Origin: Candidatus Haladaptatiplasma halalkaliphilum
GTDB taxonomy: Archaea > Thermoplasmatota > Thermoplasmata > Halarchaeoplasmatales > Halarchaeoplasmataceae
DNA: 33,197 nucleotides
Assembly (NCBI GenBank): GCA_019594055.1
Contig: JAFDTY010000012.1
Location: 1-33,197 of the forward strand
Reading direction: 5' to 3'
Program-made: the position numbers and the translations under genes
In this document: positions 8,669 to 16,639 of the stretch, piece after piece
Position numbering within the stretch: position 1 is the stretch's first letter
Layout of the letters: each line of letters starts with the position of its first letter
The notes under the pieces: model-generated
Seen by the model: only the letters and a program-made list of their open reading frames with translations
What the model was told of the DNA's origin: nothing
The model's database searches: none

Positions 8669-9055
8669 TCACCCGGTCTCCTTCCTGAAACAGCCCACAA
8701 CCGCCAGCTGGGGCAGTATCTCCATGTTCTCGATCTTGGTGATGTCCACCATGTCTATGTTCTCCCGCAGCATTATCTGCCTCACCGCCTCCATTATCCT
8801 GGCTATGTCGATATCCCTGGGACAGCGTACGCTGCAGGTGAAGCAGGCCGCGCAGATCCACATGGTGTTCCCTTTCAGGATCCCCTCCCTATCGCCCAGG
8901 ACTATCTTCTTGAATACCCTTTCCGGCAGGACTTCCATTTCGTCCACAAAGGGGCAGCCTGCGGAACAGGTGCCGCACCTTATGCATGCATTCACCGATT
9001 GCCCCGAAAGTTCCTCAACCTTCTCCAGGAAGGCGGGATCGGGTTTTACCTTCAT
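8669..9055 (-). CDS. hdrC: Heterodisulfide reductase subunit C (HdrC)
   Basis: This 128-residue iron-sulfur protein has Cys24/27/30/34 and Cys68/71/74/78, two 4Fe-4S motifs each ending in a Cys-Pro pair, and a C-terminal helical part with DIARIMEAVRQIMLRE. Length is slightly below that of methanogen HdrC. It overlaps the mvhA stop by 4 nt and ends 4 nt before hdrB. In Mvh-Hdr complexes HdrC links the flavin of HdrA to the catalytic HdrB, so its position between mvhA and hdrB fits that electron path. Confidence 0.9.
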   Translation of the reverse strand: MKVKPDPAFLEKVEELSGQSVNACIRCGTCSAGCPFVDEMEVLPERVFKKIVLGDREGILKGNTMWICAACFTCSVRCPRDIDIARIMEAVRQIMLRENIDMVDITKIENMEILPQLAVVGCFRKETG

Positions 9056-10506
9056 GGTATATCCCCCATGCCCTGTTCAAGGGTTCCATACACGCGTTTG
9101 TCCGGTCCGTAAAGTGTTACCCTCAGAGGGGTTTCGCCCATGGCCGAATGTGTGGCACAGGCCAGGCAGGGGTCGTAGGCCCTGAAGGCACGTTCGACAC
9201 TGTTGAGCATCCCCGGCTGTAAGTTACCACCGTCGACGTATTTTCTGGCGGCGTCGGTGATGCTCATGGAGATGGGTGCCGCATTGTGTATGGTGGCAAC
9301 GATGAGGTTGACGTCTTCCATCAAACCTTCACTGTTAACATGATAATCGTGTATAAGAACCCCCCTTGCCGCCTCCACTATACCCACACCTCTACCGGGC
9401 TCACCGGGTTCATTCCGTATGTCATCGCTCTCAAGAGTATCGTCGGCTGTCAATTGCCGTACCAGTTCAGCGGCCTGTATAACTTCGATGAGTCTTGCCC
9501 AGTGATAGGCAAGGGTTGAATGTACCGGACGCCCCAGGATTTCGAACATCTCTTCATATTCCTTCTGGGCCAAAGGCGTTTTCATGCCGTCGGCGGCGTT
9601 GATCCTCCCCAAAGGTCCCACCCGGTATATGCCGGAGTCCTTGCCTTCCACGAAACCCTTCCATCCCACTTTCTTCAGGTACGGGAATTTCATGTAGCTC
9701 CAGGGTTCGACGTGTTCCCGGATAACATCCAGATAATCCGCACCGGAAAAGCTGGCGAACGGTTTTCCCGACGGGTCAACCACATTCACCTTTCCGCCGG
9801 TATGACTCAGTTTACCGTCCTGGACCAGACCCATACTGTAAAGCTCCAACCTGTCTTCCAGGATGGGGGCTTTGTATACCTCTAAAACCTTTTCCTTGAA
9901 AAGCCCCATGGTGAACCGGGAAAACTCGACCATCTCCCGTGACATGGCCTGTATCTCTTCCCGTTCGTCCCTTTTAAGTGATCTGGTAACACCACCGGGA
10001 ACGCCGAAGCACGGATGTACCGCCTTGCCCCCCAGGGTGCTGATTATCTTCTGGCCCTTTGCCCTTTCCCGGATGACTTTTTTGCCGATGTCAAGGCCCA
10101 CTTTACGTATCACCCCCAGTATGTTCCTTTCGGTACGAGGTGCCTCGGTACCCACCAGGAAATCCGGGCTGGCAAGGAAATAGAAGTGCAGAAGATGATC
10201 TGCATAGATATAGCCGTTGTAGATCAACTCTCTCAGATTCAAAGCTGTCTCCGTGGGTTCGACACCGTAGGCCCGGTCCAGCGCCTTAGTGGATGCCAGA
10301 TGGTGTGCCACCGGACAGACACCACATATACGGCTGGTGATGGTGGGCATATCTTCCGCTCTTCGCCCGTGGCAAAATTTTTCGAAACCCTTGAACTCGG
10401 GAACCTGCAGATAGGCGTTCTTGACGTTCTTTTCATGGTCCAGGAATATATCGATCTTACCATGTCCTTCCAGCCTTGTTATGGGGTCTATGGAGATCTT
10501 ATCCAT
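9052..10506 (-). CDS. mvhA: F420-non-reducing [NiFe] hydrogenase large subunit (MvhA)
   Basis: This 484-residue group 3 [NiFe] hydrogenase large subunit has both nickel-binding pairs: RICGVC (Cys61, Cys64) and DPCLACATH (Cys447, Cys450, His453). The N-terminal ITRLEGHGK block is also typical. About 31 residues follow the last histidine; whether this tail is removed by a maturation protease cannot be told from sequence. It overlaps mvhG by 8 nt and hdrC by 4 nt. It is the cytoplasmic H2-activating subunit and has no signal peptide, so electrons go through MvhG and MvhD to HdrA. Confidence 0.95.
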   Translation of the reverse strand: MDKISIDPITRLEGHGKIDIFLDHEKNVKNAYLQVPEFKGFEKFCHGRRAEDMPTITSRICGVCPVAHHLASTKALDRAYGVEPTETALNLRELIYNGYIYADHLLHFYFLASPDFLVGTEAPRTERNILGVIRKVGLDIGKKVIRERAKGQKIISTLGGKAVHPCFGVPGGVTRSLKRDEREEIQAMSREMVEFSRFTMGLFKEKVLEVYKAPILEDRLELYSMGLVQDGKLSHTGGKVNVVDPSGKPFASFSGADYLDVIREHVEPWSYMKFPYLKKVGWKGFVEGKDSGIYRVGPLGRINAADGMKTPLAQKEYEEMFEILGRPVHSTLAYHWARLIEVIQAAELVRQLTADDTLESDDIRNEPGEPGRGVGIVEAARGVLIHDYHVNSEGLMEDVNLIVATIHNAAPISMSITDAARKYVDGGNLQPGMLNSVERAFRAYDPCLACATHSAMGETPLRVTLYGPDKRVYGTLEQGMGDIP

Positions 10507-11470
10507 GAATATCCCTCCGTTTGTACCGGAAATAACTTTTCGGTAGACTGAACCTGTAGAAGGAACCCGTGGGATCCCTTACACTGTTCACCACGTCTTT
10601 CAGTTCACTCTCGTCCATCCTTTCCTCCCCCTCTGCACCCAGTACCGATGCCAGTGCCGACGCCATCCTTGCACCTTGATCCTTAACTCCCCTCACCGGT
10701 CCGTTGCATCCGATGCACGGATGCCCTACCGACGGGCAGGGGGCTTCGCACATACCCGCTGTTGCAGGACCCATGCACAAGACACCCTGGTCGAGTATGC
10801 AACTTTCAGGGTCCAGCATCTTCTCCTGTATGGGGTACAGCCTTGGTATCCTCTTCTCCTCCCTCTCCAGGGGACATTGGTCACAAACACTCTTCTGTGA
10901 CACAAGGTCGTACTTGCCTACCTTGCCTTGAAGTATCAGTGGCAAACCCTCCTTCAACTGATTGGGGAGTGGGGGGCAACCGGGAAGGTAAATATCGACC
11001 TCTATCACCTCATCCAGAGGGCGTACGTGATGCTGTAAAGGCGGTAGATGAAGCTCGCCTTCCGGTACCTTACTGTTCTCTACCGGGATAACACCCCCTT
11101 TGTCCGTTGAAGGAGTATTGTAACCGTATTCCAGCAACTCTTCCCTGCTGTAAAGATTACCCAGTCCGAAGAGCCCGCCGATGCTGGAGCACGAGCCGTA
11201 GGCGACAACCTTTTTAGATTTCTCCCGAAGCAATTTAGCCATCTCTTCATTTTCCTTGGAACGTATGGAGCCGTTGATGAATACCACATCCAGACTGCCG
11301 TCCTCCATGGCCCTCAAATCTTCGTACTTGGGGTCCATGGCACAGGGCCAGAACACGATATCCGCCAGCTCCACAACCTCCAGTATCATCTCGTCTATGT
11401 CCAGGACACTTACCTCACAACCTCCGCACGAAGCGCACCAGTAAAAACCGATCTTGAGTTTGTCGCTCAT
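10499..11470 (-). CDS. mvhG: F420-non-reducing hydrogenase small subunit (MvhG)
   Basis: This 323-residue [NiFe] hydrogenase small subunit carries the N-terminal cluster motif CASCGGC (Cys12, 15, 18), then GSCSSIGG, LPGCPP, CDQCPLE and PCIGCNGP, which supply ligands for three FeS clusters. The absence of a Tat signal marks it as a cytoplasmic group 3 enzyme. It starts 4 nt after the mvhD stop and overlaps mvhA by 8 nt. Its role is to carry electrons from the NiFe site to MvhD. Confidence 0.94.
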   Translation of the reverse strand: MSDKLKIGFYWCASCGGCEVSVLDIDEMILEVVELADIVFWPCAMDPKYEDLRAMEDGSLDVVFINGSIRSKENEEMAKLLREKSKKVVAYGSCSSIGGLFGLGNLYSREELLEYGYNTPSTDKGGVIPVENSKVPEGELHLPPLQHHVRPLDEVIEVDIYLPGCPPLPNQLKEGLPLILQGKVGKYDLVSQKSVCDQCPLEREEKRIPRLYPIQEKMLDPESCILDQGVLCMGPATAGMCEAPCPSVGHPCIGCNGPVRGVKDQGARMASALASVLGAEGEERMDESELKDVVNSVRDPTGSFYRFSLPKSYFRYKRRDIHG

Positions 11471-11474
11471 ATCT

Positions 11475-11891
11475 TTACACCTCTTCCTTCAATTCCAGGG
11501 GTCCCAATTCACGTACAAGCTGGGTCATCTCTCGCATCACCCGGGCGAATTTGTTCCCTTCGGCCGACGATATCCACTCCAACCTCAAACGCCCGGGGTT
11601 TATACCGAGATCCTCGAACATCCTGGAGACCATATCCATCTTCCTGAAGGTCTTGTAGTTTCCGTCTATGTAATGGCAGTCTCCGGGGTGACAGCCTGTA
11701 ACCAGCACCCCGTCCGCACCGTCCATGAAGGATTCCATGATATGCTCGGGTGTTATACGTGACGAACACATCACCTTTATCCCCAGAACGTTGGGCGGGT
11801 ACTGTTCCCGGTTCACACCCGCAAGGTCTCCGCCACCGTAGCTGCACCAGTTACACAGGAAAACGATTATCTTCGGTTCGAATGAAGTCAT
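11475..11891 (-). CDS. mvhD: F420-non-reducing hydrogenase iron-sulfur subunit D (MvhD)
   Basis: This 138-residue protein has the MvhD cysteine pattern: CNWC at Cys13/16, Cys42 in VMCSSR, and GCHPGDCHY at Cys67/72, binding a 2Fe-2S cluster in characterised relatives. MvhD bridges the hydrogenase and HdrA. Its ATG directly abuts the stop of hdrA at 11892 with no spacer. Here it is a separate gene; in some archaea and bacteria it is fused to HdrA. Confidence 0.94.
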   Translation of the reverse strand: MTSFEPKIIVFLCNWCSYGGGDLAGVNREQYPPNVLGIKVMCSSRITPEHIMESFMDGADGVLVTGCHPGDCHYIDGNYKTFRKMDMVSRMFEDLGINPGRLRLEWISSAEGNKFARVMREMTQLVRELGPLELKEEV

Positions 11892-14800
11892 CTAGAGCAC
11901 CTCGTCGTCAAGTAGAGCCGCCCTTATCATGGCCATAATGGTATCGTTCTCGTAACCCTTCTGGTCTATGGCTCCCACGGGGCACACGCTGGCGCATGAA
12001 CCGCATCCCTTGCAGAGTACGTCTGTGATAACGGCCTTATCTTCTTCGGGGTCGTGGTCTATGGCTCCGTACGGGCATACCGCAATGCACATCTTGCAGC
12101 CGCTGCATTTATCACTGTCAACCACGGATATGATACCCTCGCTCCTGGTATGACCGAGCATCATGGGTATCATGGCTTTGGAAGCCGCCCCTTCCGCCTG
12201 GGCAAGGGTGTCAGATACATTTTTCGGATAATGTGCGCCCCCGGCCAGGTAAACTCCCTCGGAGGGGAATTCCAGCGGTCTTAGCTTGGCATGAGCCTCC
12301 ATATAGAATCCCGCAGGGTCGGATGATATCTTGAGCATCTTCTTCAGTAACGGTGCGGTTTCATCACCTTCCAGTTGCATCGCCAGTACGATATAATCGG
12401 CATGGATCTCAAGCTCTTCGTCCAGAAGGTTATCACGGACCTTGAGGTGAAGCTTACCTTCTCCCACGGTAACCTCGGGCCCCTCCCCTGTGGAGTATCT
12501 CAGGAAGACGACACCGTCCTTCCCCTCCACATCCATGTAATATTCCTCTTCCCCCTTTCCAAAGACCCGCATATCTTTGAACAGTATGTAAACGTTGGAT
12601 CCCGGATATCGCTTCTTCACCTCCTTTGCATTCTTCAGGGAGTTACCGCATCCCACACGACAGCACCACGGGCGCTCCTCCTCCAGGGCACCGACGCAGT
12701 TGATGAACACCACGTTTTCCGGTCTTTCAAGTTCGTGGGATGCCAGGGCCTCGTCGAACTCCAGCTGGGTCATGATCCTCGGATCTTTACCGTATCCGTG
12801 CCAGCCCTGGGGTTCTATCTCCCTGAAACCCGTTGCCAGGACTATGGTGTCCGCCTGGATATCCTCGCCGTTAATCCGGGCAGTGTAATTGCCTATGTAA
12901 CCCTCTATGTTCTCCATCACGGCGGACAGGATAACACGGATATTCCTTTCGTCTTCCACCTCGTGTGCTATGCGATCCGCAAATTCCCTTGCGTCGATAT
13001 CCGATGGGAACAGTGTATTCAACCTTCGCAGCTTACCACCGAGTTTCGCTTCCTTCTCCACCAGTGTTACCCTCTGCCCCGCCCTGGCCAGTGTCAGTGC
13101 GGTTTGCATGCCCGCGGGACCGCCTCCTATGACCAGTGCCCGATTCCCCACCATTATCTCCTCCTCGGTGAGAGCGGAGAGTCTCTTGGCTTTGGCAACA
13201 GCCATCCTGGTCAAGAGTATTGCCTTTTCCGTGGCTTTTTGCCGATCGTCACTGTGAACCCAGCTGCAATGGTTCCTTATGTTAGCCATCTCAAAGAGAT
13301 AGCGGTTCAAACCGACTTCCTCCATGGTATCCTGGAACAGGGGCGCGTGGGTTCGGGGTGAGCAGGCCGAGACCACTATCCTGTTCAGGCCGTGCTCTTC
13401 GATGGCCTTCTTTATTTCAGTCTGGGCATCCTCAGAACATGCGAACATGCTGTGGTCCACATGGGCAACCGAGGGTACATCCCTTATTGCCTCAACCACA
13501 CCTTCGACATCGAGATAATGGGCTATGTTCTTACCACAGTGGCAGACGAAGACCCCTGTCCTCGGTTCTTCCCCGGATACGTCTCTTTGAGGTCTTTTCT
13601 TACGCCTTCCCTTTCTGGGCCTCTCGAGCAAGGGCATCAACGCCCTGGCAGCAGCACCGCTGGCCTGGGACACACTGTCCGGAATATCCTTGGGTGATTG
13701 TGCACATCCCGCCATGTAAATCCCTTTCCGGGTGGTATCCAAAGGTGCCGTGAGCAAGTCCCGGGAATCGAAGAATCCGTACTCGTCCAGTGATATCTCA
13801 AGGATCTCCGCCAGCTTTTTGTTGTCTGAAGATGGGATTATGGCCGAGGAGAGCACCACCATATCCACATGGTCCGTTCTCACCTCTCCCTTCTCGGTAT
13901 CCTCGTACTCCACTGCCAATCTTCCGTCAGTCAGCCCGTAAACCCGGGACGGGCGCCCTCTCAGGTACCTTACCCCTTTATCCCTCGCCTTGTCGTAGTA
14001 CTGCTGGAAGTCCTTACCGTAGGCCCTGAGGTCCATGTAATATATGGCAGTGTCAAGTTCCGGATCCTCACCCTTGCTTATGGAGGCCTGCTTGGTGGAG
14101 TACATGCAGCATACCCTCGAACAGTATGGCATACCCTTCTGCTTGCACCTGGAGCCTACGCACTGTATCCATGCGACGGATGCCGGTGGCTTGCCGTCTG
14201 TGCGTTTCAGTACCTTACCGCCCGTCGGCCCCGAAGCCGAAAGCAACCGCTCGTACTCCAGGGCGGTGAGTACGTTGGGATATCTGCCGTAACCGTACTC
14301 CTCTCTCCACTCATGGGGCTGCATCATCTCGTATCCGGTAGCCAGCACTATGCTGCCCACCTCTACGGTTATTTCCCGGGAGGTATCCAGGAAGTTTATG
14401 GCTCCCGCATCACAGATGCGTTCGCAGGCGCCGCAACCCACGCAGTTCGTGTAATCCAACGTATATGTAAGAGGCACGGATTGTGGATATTCCACGTAGA
14501 TGGCCTTGCGATCCGATAATTTCTGTTCGAATTCGCTGGGCACCTCAACGGGGCAGGCCGTTTCGCAGTCGCCGCATCCCGTGCATATGTCGGGGTCGAC
14601 GTATCGCGTTCTTTTCCATATCTTGGCCTCGAATCCGCCGGCGCCGCCCACCACGTCTTTGACTTCCGAATAGGTCAATAATGTGATATTTTCATTCCTG
14701 CTGGCCTCCACCATCTTTGGGGCCGATATGCATATAGAACAGTCGTTGGTGGGAAAGGTCTTGTCAAGCTTGACCATATTTCCACCTATGCTGGGGCTTT

Positions 14801-14897
14801 TATCCACCAGTACGACCTCATACCCCTTTTCCGCAAGGTCTAAGGCCGCCTGAACGCCGGAGATCCCGCCGCCGATGATGAGAACATCTTTTTTCAT
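11892..14897 (-). CDS. hdrA: Double-length heterodisulfide reductase subunit A (HdrA), tandem flavoprotein fusion
   Basis: The protein is about 1000 residues; methanogen HdrA is about 650. Counting from the possible upstream ATG at 14915, half one has a Rossmann FAD motif (GGGISG, 15-20), FPTNDCS and an inserted ferredoxin (Cys111/114/117/121 and 158/161/164/168). Half two starts at about 455 with the HdrA N-terminal cluster domain (VCHCG, Cys493, Cys518, HCSWVH), then a second FAD motif (GGGPAG, 597-602) without inserted ferredoxin, and a C-terminal ferredoxin (Cys937/940/943/947 and 968/971/974/978). HdrA carries the bifurcating flavin in Mvh-Hdr. The start at 14897 (MKKDVL) was chosen because the Rossmann strand begins there, preceded by GGTATGAT; ATGs at 14906 and 14915 are alternatives. 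It is the first gene of the cluster. Confidence 0.92.
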   Translation of the reverse strand: MKKDVLIIGGGISGVQAALDLAEKGYEVVLVDKSPSIGGNMVKLDKTFPTNDCSICISAPKMVEASRNENITLLTYSEVKDVVGGAGGFEAKIWKRTRYVDPDICTGCGDCETACPVEVPSEFEQKLSDRKAIYVEYPQSVPLTYTLDYTNCVGCGACERICDAGAINFLDTSREITVEVGSIVLATGYEMMQPHEWREEYGYGRYPNVLTALEYERLLSASGPTGGKVLKRTDGKPPASVAWIQCVGSRCKQKGMPYCSRVCCMYSTKQASISKGEDPELDTAIYYMDLRAYGKDFQQYYDKARDKGVRYLRGRPSRVYGLTDGRLAVEYEDTEKGEVRTDHVDMVVLSSAIIPSSDNKKLAEILEISLDEYGFFDSRDLLTAPLDTTRKGIYMAGCAQSPKDIPDSVSQASGAAARALMPLLERPRKGRRKKRPQRDVSGEEPRTGVFVCHCGKNIAHYLDVEGVVEAIRDVPSVAHVDHSMFACSEDAQTEIKKAIEEHGLNRIVVSACSPRTHAPLFQDTMEEVGLNRYLFEMANIRNHCSWVHSDDRQKATEKAILLTRMAVAKAKRLSALTEEEIMVGNRALVIGGGPAGMQTALTLARAGQRVTLVEKEAKLGGKLRRLNTLFPSDIDAREFADRIAHEVEDERNIRVILSAVMENIEGYIGNYTARINGEDIQADTIVLATGFREIEPQGWHGYGKDPRIMTQLEFDEALASHELERPENVVFINCVGALEEERPWCCRVGCGNSLKNAKEVKKRYPGSNVYILFKDMRVFGKGEEEYYMDVEGKDGVVFLRYSTGEGPEVTVGEGKLHLKVRDNLLDEELEIHADYIVLAMQLEGDETAPLLKKMLKISSDPAGFYMEAHAKLRPLEFPSEGVYLAGGAHYPKNVSDTLAQAEGAASKAMIPMMLGHTRSEGIISVVDSDKCSGCKMCIAVCPYGAIDHDPEEDKAVITDVLCKGCGSCASVCPVGAIDQKGYENDTIMAMIRAALLDDEVL

Positions 14898-14915
14898 GTT
14901 TATCATACCATGCAT

Positions 14916-15054
14916 GGGGTTAGGGGCTTCTCATGGGGAGTATTAAGAGGTTAATAATACCTTCGGTCGTGCAAGAATAACTCATCCGAAATTTTTTTCA
15001 TATATGTTATGGGAATAATCTTTAAATCTTACCCCTAGATAACGGGATGATATC
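14916..15054. promoter_or_regulatory. Divergent promoter region of the hdrA cluster and fumAB
   Basis: This 139-nt spacer separates the 12-gene minus-strand cluster from fumA. For fumA, a TATA-like CTTTAAAT at about 15019-15027 lies roughly 30 nt before the ATG, and GGGATGAT just before the ATG is a plausible ribosome binding site, so the leader would be very short. For hdrA, an A/T-rich GTATTATTAA is visible on the minus strand at about 14952-14964. A shared spacer suggests that the two halves of the TCA branch may be co-regulated. Confidence 0.45.
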
Positions 15055-15921
15055 ATGAACTCTATGGAATTCCGGGATAAGGTTGTCGAGGCGATCAGAC
15101 TGGCGGTAACAAGGGTGACCCCAGAAACCGAGCTTGCCTTGAAGGATGCTGTCGATTTTGAAGATGATCGGGGACCGAAGGTACAGTTGAACGCCATACT
15201 GGAGAACATCTGTATAGGCAAGGACGAAGGTGCCCCCATATGCCAGGATACGGGCACCATCACATTCTTCGTGGAGGTCGGTGCTGAATTCCCTCGGATC
15301 TCCGGCATAAAGGATGTACTGACGGAGGCAGTGCAAAGGGCGTCCGTAGAGATACCTTTGAGACCGAATGCCGTGCACCCCATGACCCATGATAATACCG
15401 GTGACAACACCGGGCGGTACACACCCCCCATCCACTGGGATGTGGTGCCCGGTAAAGGGCTAACGGTACACGTGATGCCGAAAGGAGGAGGTAGCGAGAA
15501 CATGAGCAAATTGGTTATGATGACTCCCGGCAAGGGGCTGAAGGGAGTTAAGGAGATAGTCATCGACCAGGTAGCGGCCATGGAAGGGAAACCCTGCCCG
15601 CCCACTGTGATAGGGGTAGGCATCGGCGGAGGGGCCGATATGGCATTGGAGCTGGCGAAAAAGGCACTTCTGAGACCGGTTGGTGAACGTCATCCCGAAG
15701 TTGAAGTGGCGAACATGGAGATGGAACTTTTGGAGAAGATAAACCGACTGGGTGTCGGCCCCATGGGCATAGGCGGGAAGACCACCGTTCTGGATGTGAA
15801 GATAGAATACGCCCATCGTCACCCCGCATCCTTCCCCGTGGCCGTGGTTCCCCAGTGCTGGGCCAATCGGCAGGCGAAGGTGATAGTGAGTGATGACGGG
15901 AAGGTGGAGGTGTTCGCATGA
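15055..15921 (+). CDS. fumA: Class I fumarate hydratase, alpha (N-terminal) subunit
   Basis: This 288-residue protein matches the N-terminal half of iron-sulfur fumarases, encoded as a separate alpha subunit in archaea. Cys63 (ICQDTGT), Cys181 (KPCPPT) and Cys268 (PQCWANRQ) are the three expected [4Fe-4S] ligands; the fourth iron position binds substrate. GVGIGGGADMALELAKKAL at about 187-205 is another family block. It interconverts malate and fumarate. Its stop overlaps the beta-subunit start in an ATGA, so the two are translated together. It sits opposite the fumarate reductase cluster, whose substrate it makes. Confidence 0.95.
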   Translation: MNSMEFRDKVVEAIRLAVTRVTPETELALKDAVDFEDDRGPKVQLNAILENICIGKDEGAPICQDTGTITFFVEVGAEFPRISGIKDVLTEAVQRASVEIPLRPNAVHPMTHDNTGDNTGRYTPPIHWDVVPGKGLTVHVMPKGGGSENMSKLVMMTPGKGLKGVKEIVIDQVAAMEGKPCPPTVIGVGIGGGADMALELAKKALLRPVGERHPEVEVANMEMELLEKINRLGVGPMGIGGKTTVLDVKIEYAHRHPASFPVAVVPQCWANRQAKVIVSDDGKVEVFA

Positions 15922-16505
15922 AAAAGGTACTGACCACACCCCTAGACCCGGAAGAGGTTTCACGGCTAAGGGTAGGTGACGCATTCTACATCACAGGTAT
16001 CATATTCACCGCCAGGGATTCCGCACACGAGAAATTTTTATCCCTCAGGGACGAAGAACTGCCTTTCGACCCGGCAAAGTACGCACTTTTCCACTGCGGC
16101 CCGGCCATACACAAGGTGGATGGTAAATGGACTGTGGTCTCCGCCGGCCCCACCACCAGCATACGCATGGAGATATTCGAGGACAAATTCATCGAAAGGT
16201 TCGGCACGAAGATAATAATCGGCAAAGGTGGTATGGGTGAGCGTACGCTCAAAGCACTGGAAAAGCACGGGGCGGTCTACGTTCAGTACACCGGTGGTGC
16301 CGGTGCCCTGATGGCCAAGGCCATCGAGGAGGTGGAAGATGTACACTTCCTTGAAGAACTTGGCATACCGGAGGCATTCTGGATGTTCAGGGTAAAGGAA
16401 GCGGGACCATTCCTGGTGACCATGGACTCCACCGGTAAAAGTTTGCATGCCGATGTGGCGGAGACGGTAAAGAAGAATCTGGCGATCATCAAGGCGGAGC
16501 TTTGA
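15918..16505 (+). CDS. fumB: Class I fumarate hydratase, beta (C-terminal) subunit
   Basis: This 195-residue protein corresponds to the C-terminal half of class I fumarase. Family blocks are the early GDAFYITGIIFTARD segment, the substrate-contact stretch SAGPTTSIRM around residues 74-83, GKGGMG at about 103-108 and YTGGAGALMA at about 124-133. It overlaps fumA by 4 nt and has no other nearby partner. A tartrate dehydratase beta subunit has the same fold, but the fumarate reductase next door makes fumarase far more likely. Confidence 0.93.
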   Translation: MKKVLTTPLDPEEVSRLRVGDAFYITGIIFTARDSAHEKFLSLRDEELPFDPAKYALFHCGPAIHKVDGKWTVVSAGPTTSIRMEIFEDKFIERFGTKIIIGKGGMGERTLKALEKHGAVYVQYTGGAGALMAKAIEEVEDVHFLEELGIPEAFWMFRVKEAGPFLVTMDSTGKSLHADVAETVKKNLAIIKAEL

Positions 16506-16600
16506 ATCGTCAATAATATCAAAAAAATCCGTACACATGGAAAAAGGTAGTCGTACCATCAATGTGGTATAGAGTCAAGATTTGGGAATATGGTAAAACA

Positions 16601-16635
16601 TTTATAGTGGTAATATACTACCGTTAAAAGGTGCA
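16601..16635 (+). promoter_or_regulatory. TATA-like promoter and ribosome binding site of the MscS-type gene
   Basis: TTTATAG at 16601-16607 lies about 33 nt before the chosen ATG at 16640, and AAAAGGTG at 16626-16633 is a reasonable ribosome binding site for that ATG. This supports transcription separate from fumAB. Confidence 0.4.
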
Positions 16636-16639
16636 AAAA

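Noticed and set aside
12375-13361. 328-codon plus-strand frame
   Set aside because: It is antisense to hdrA, which is fully supported by cofactor motifs; the reverse frame is a by-product of codon bias.
11892-14915. Selenocysteine codons in hdrA or mvh genes
   Set aside because: Frames are continuous without in-frame TGA, and the key metal ligands are read as Cys.
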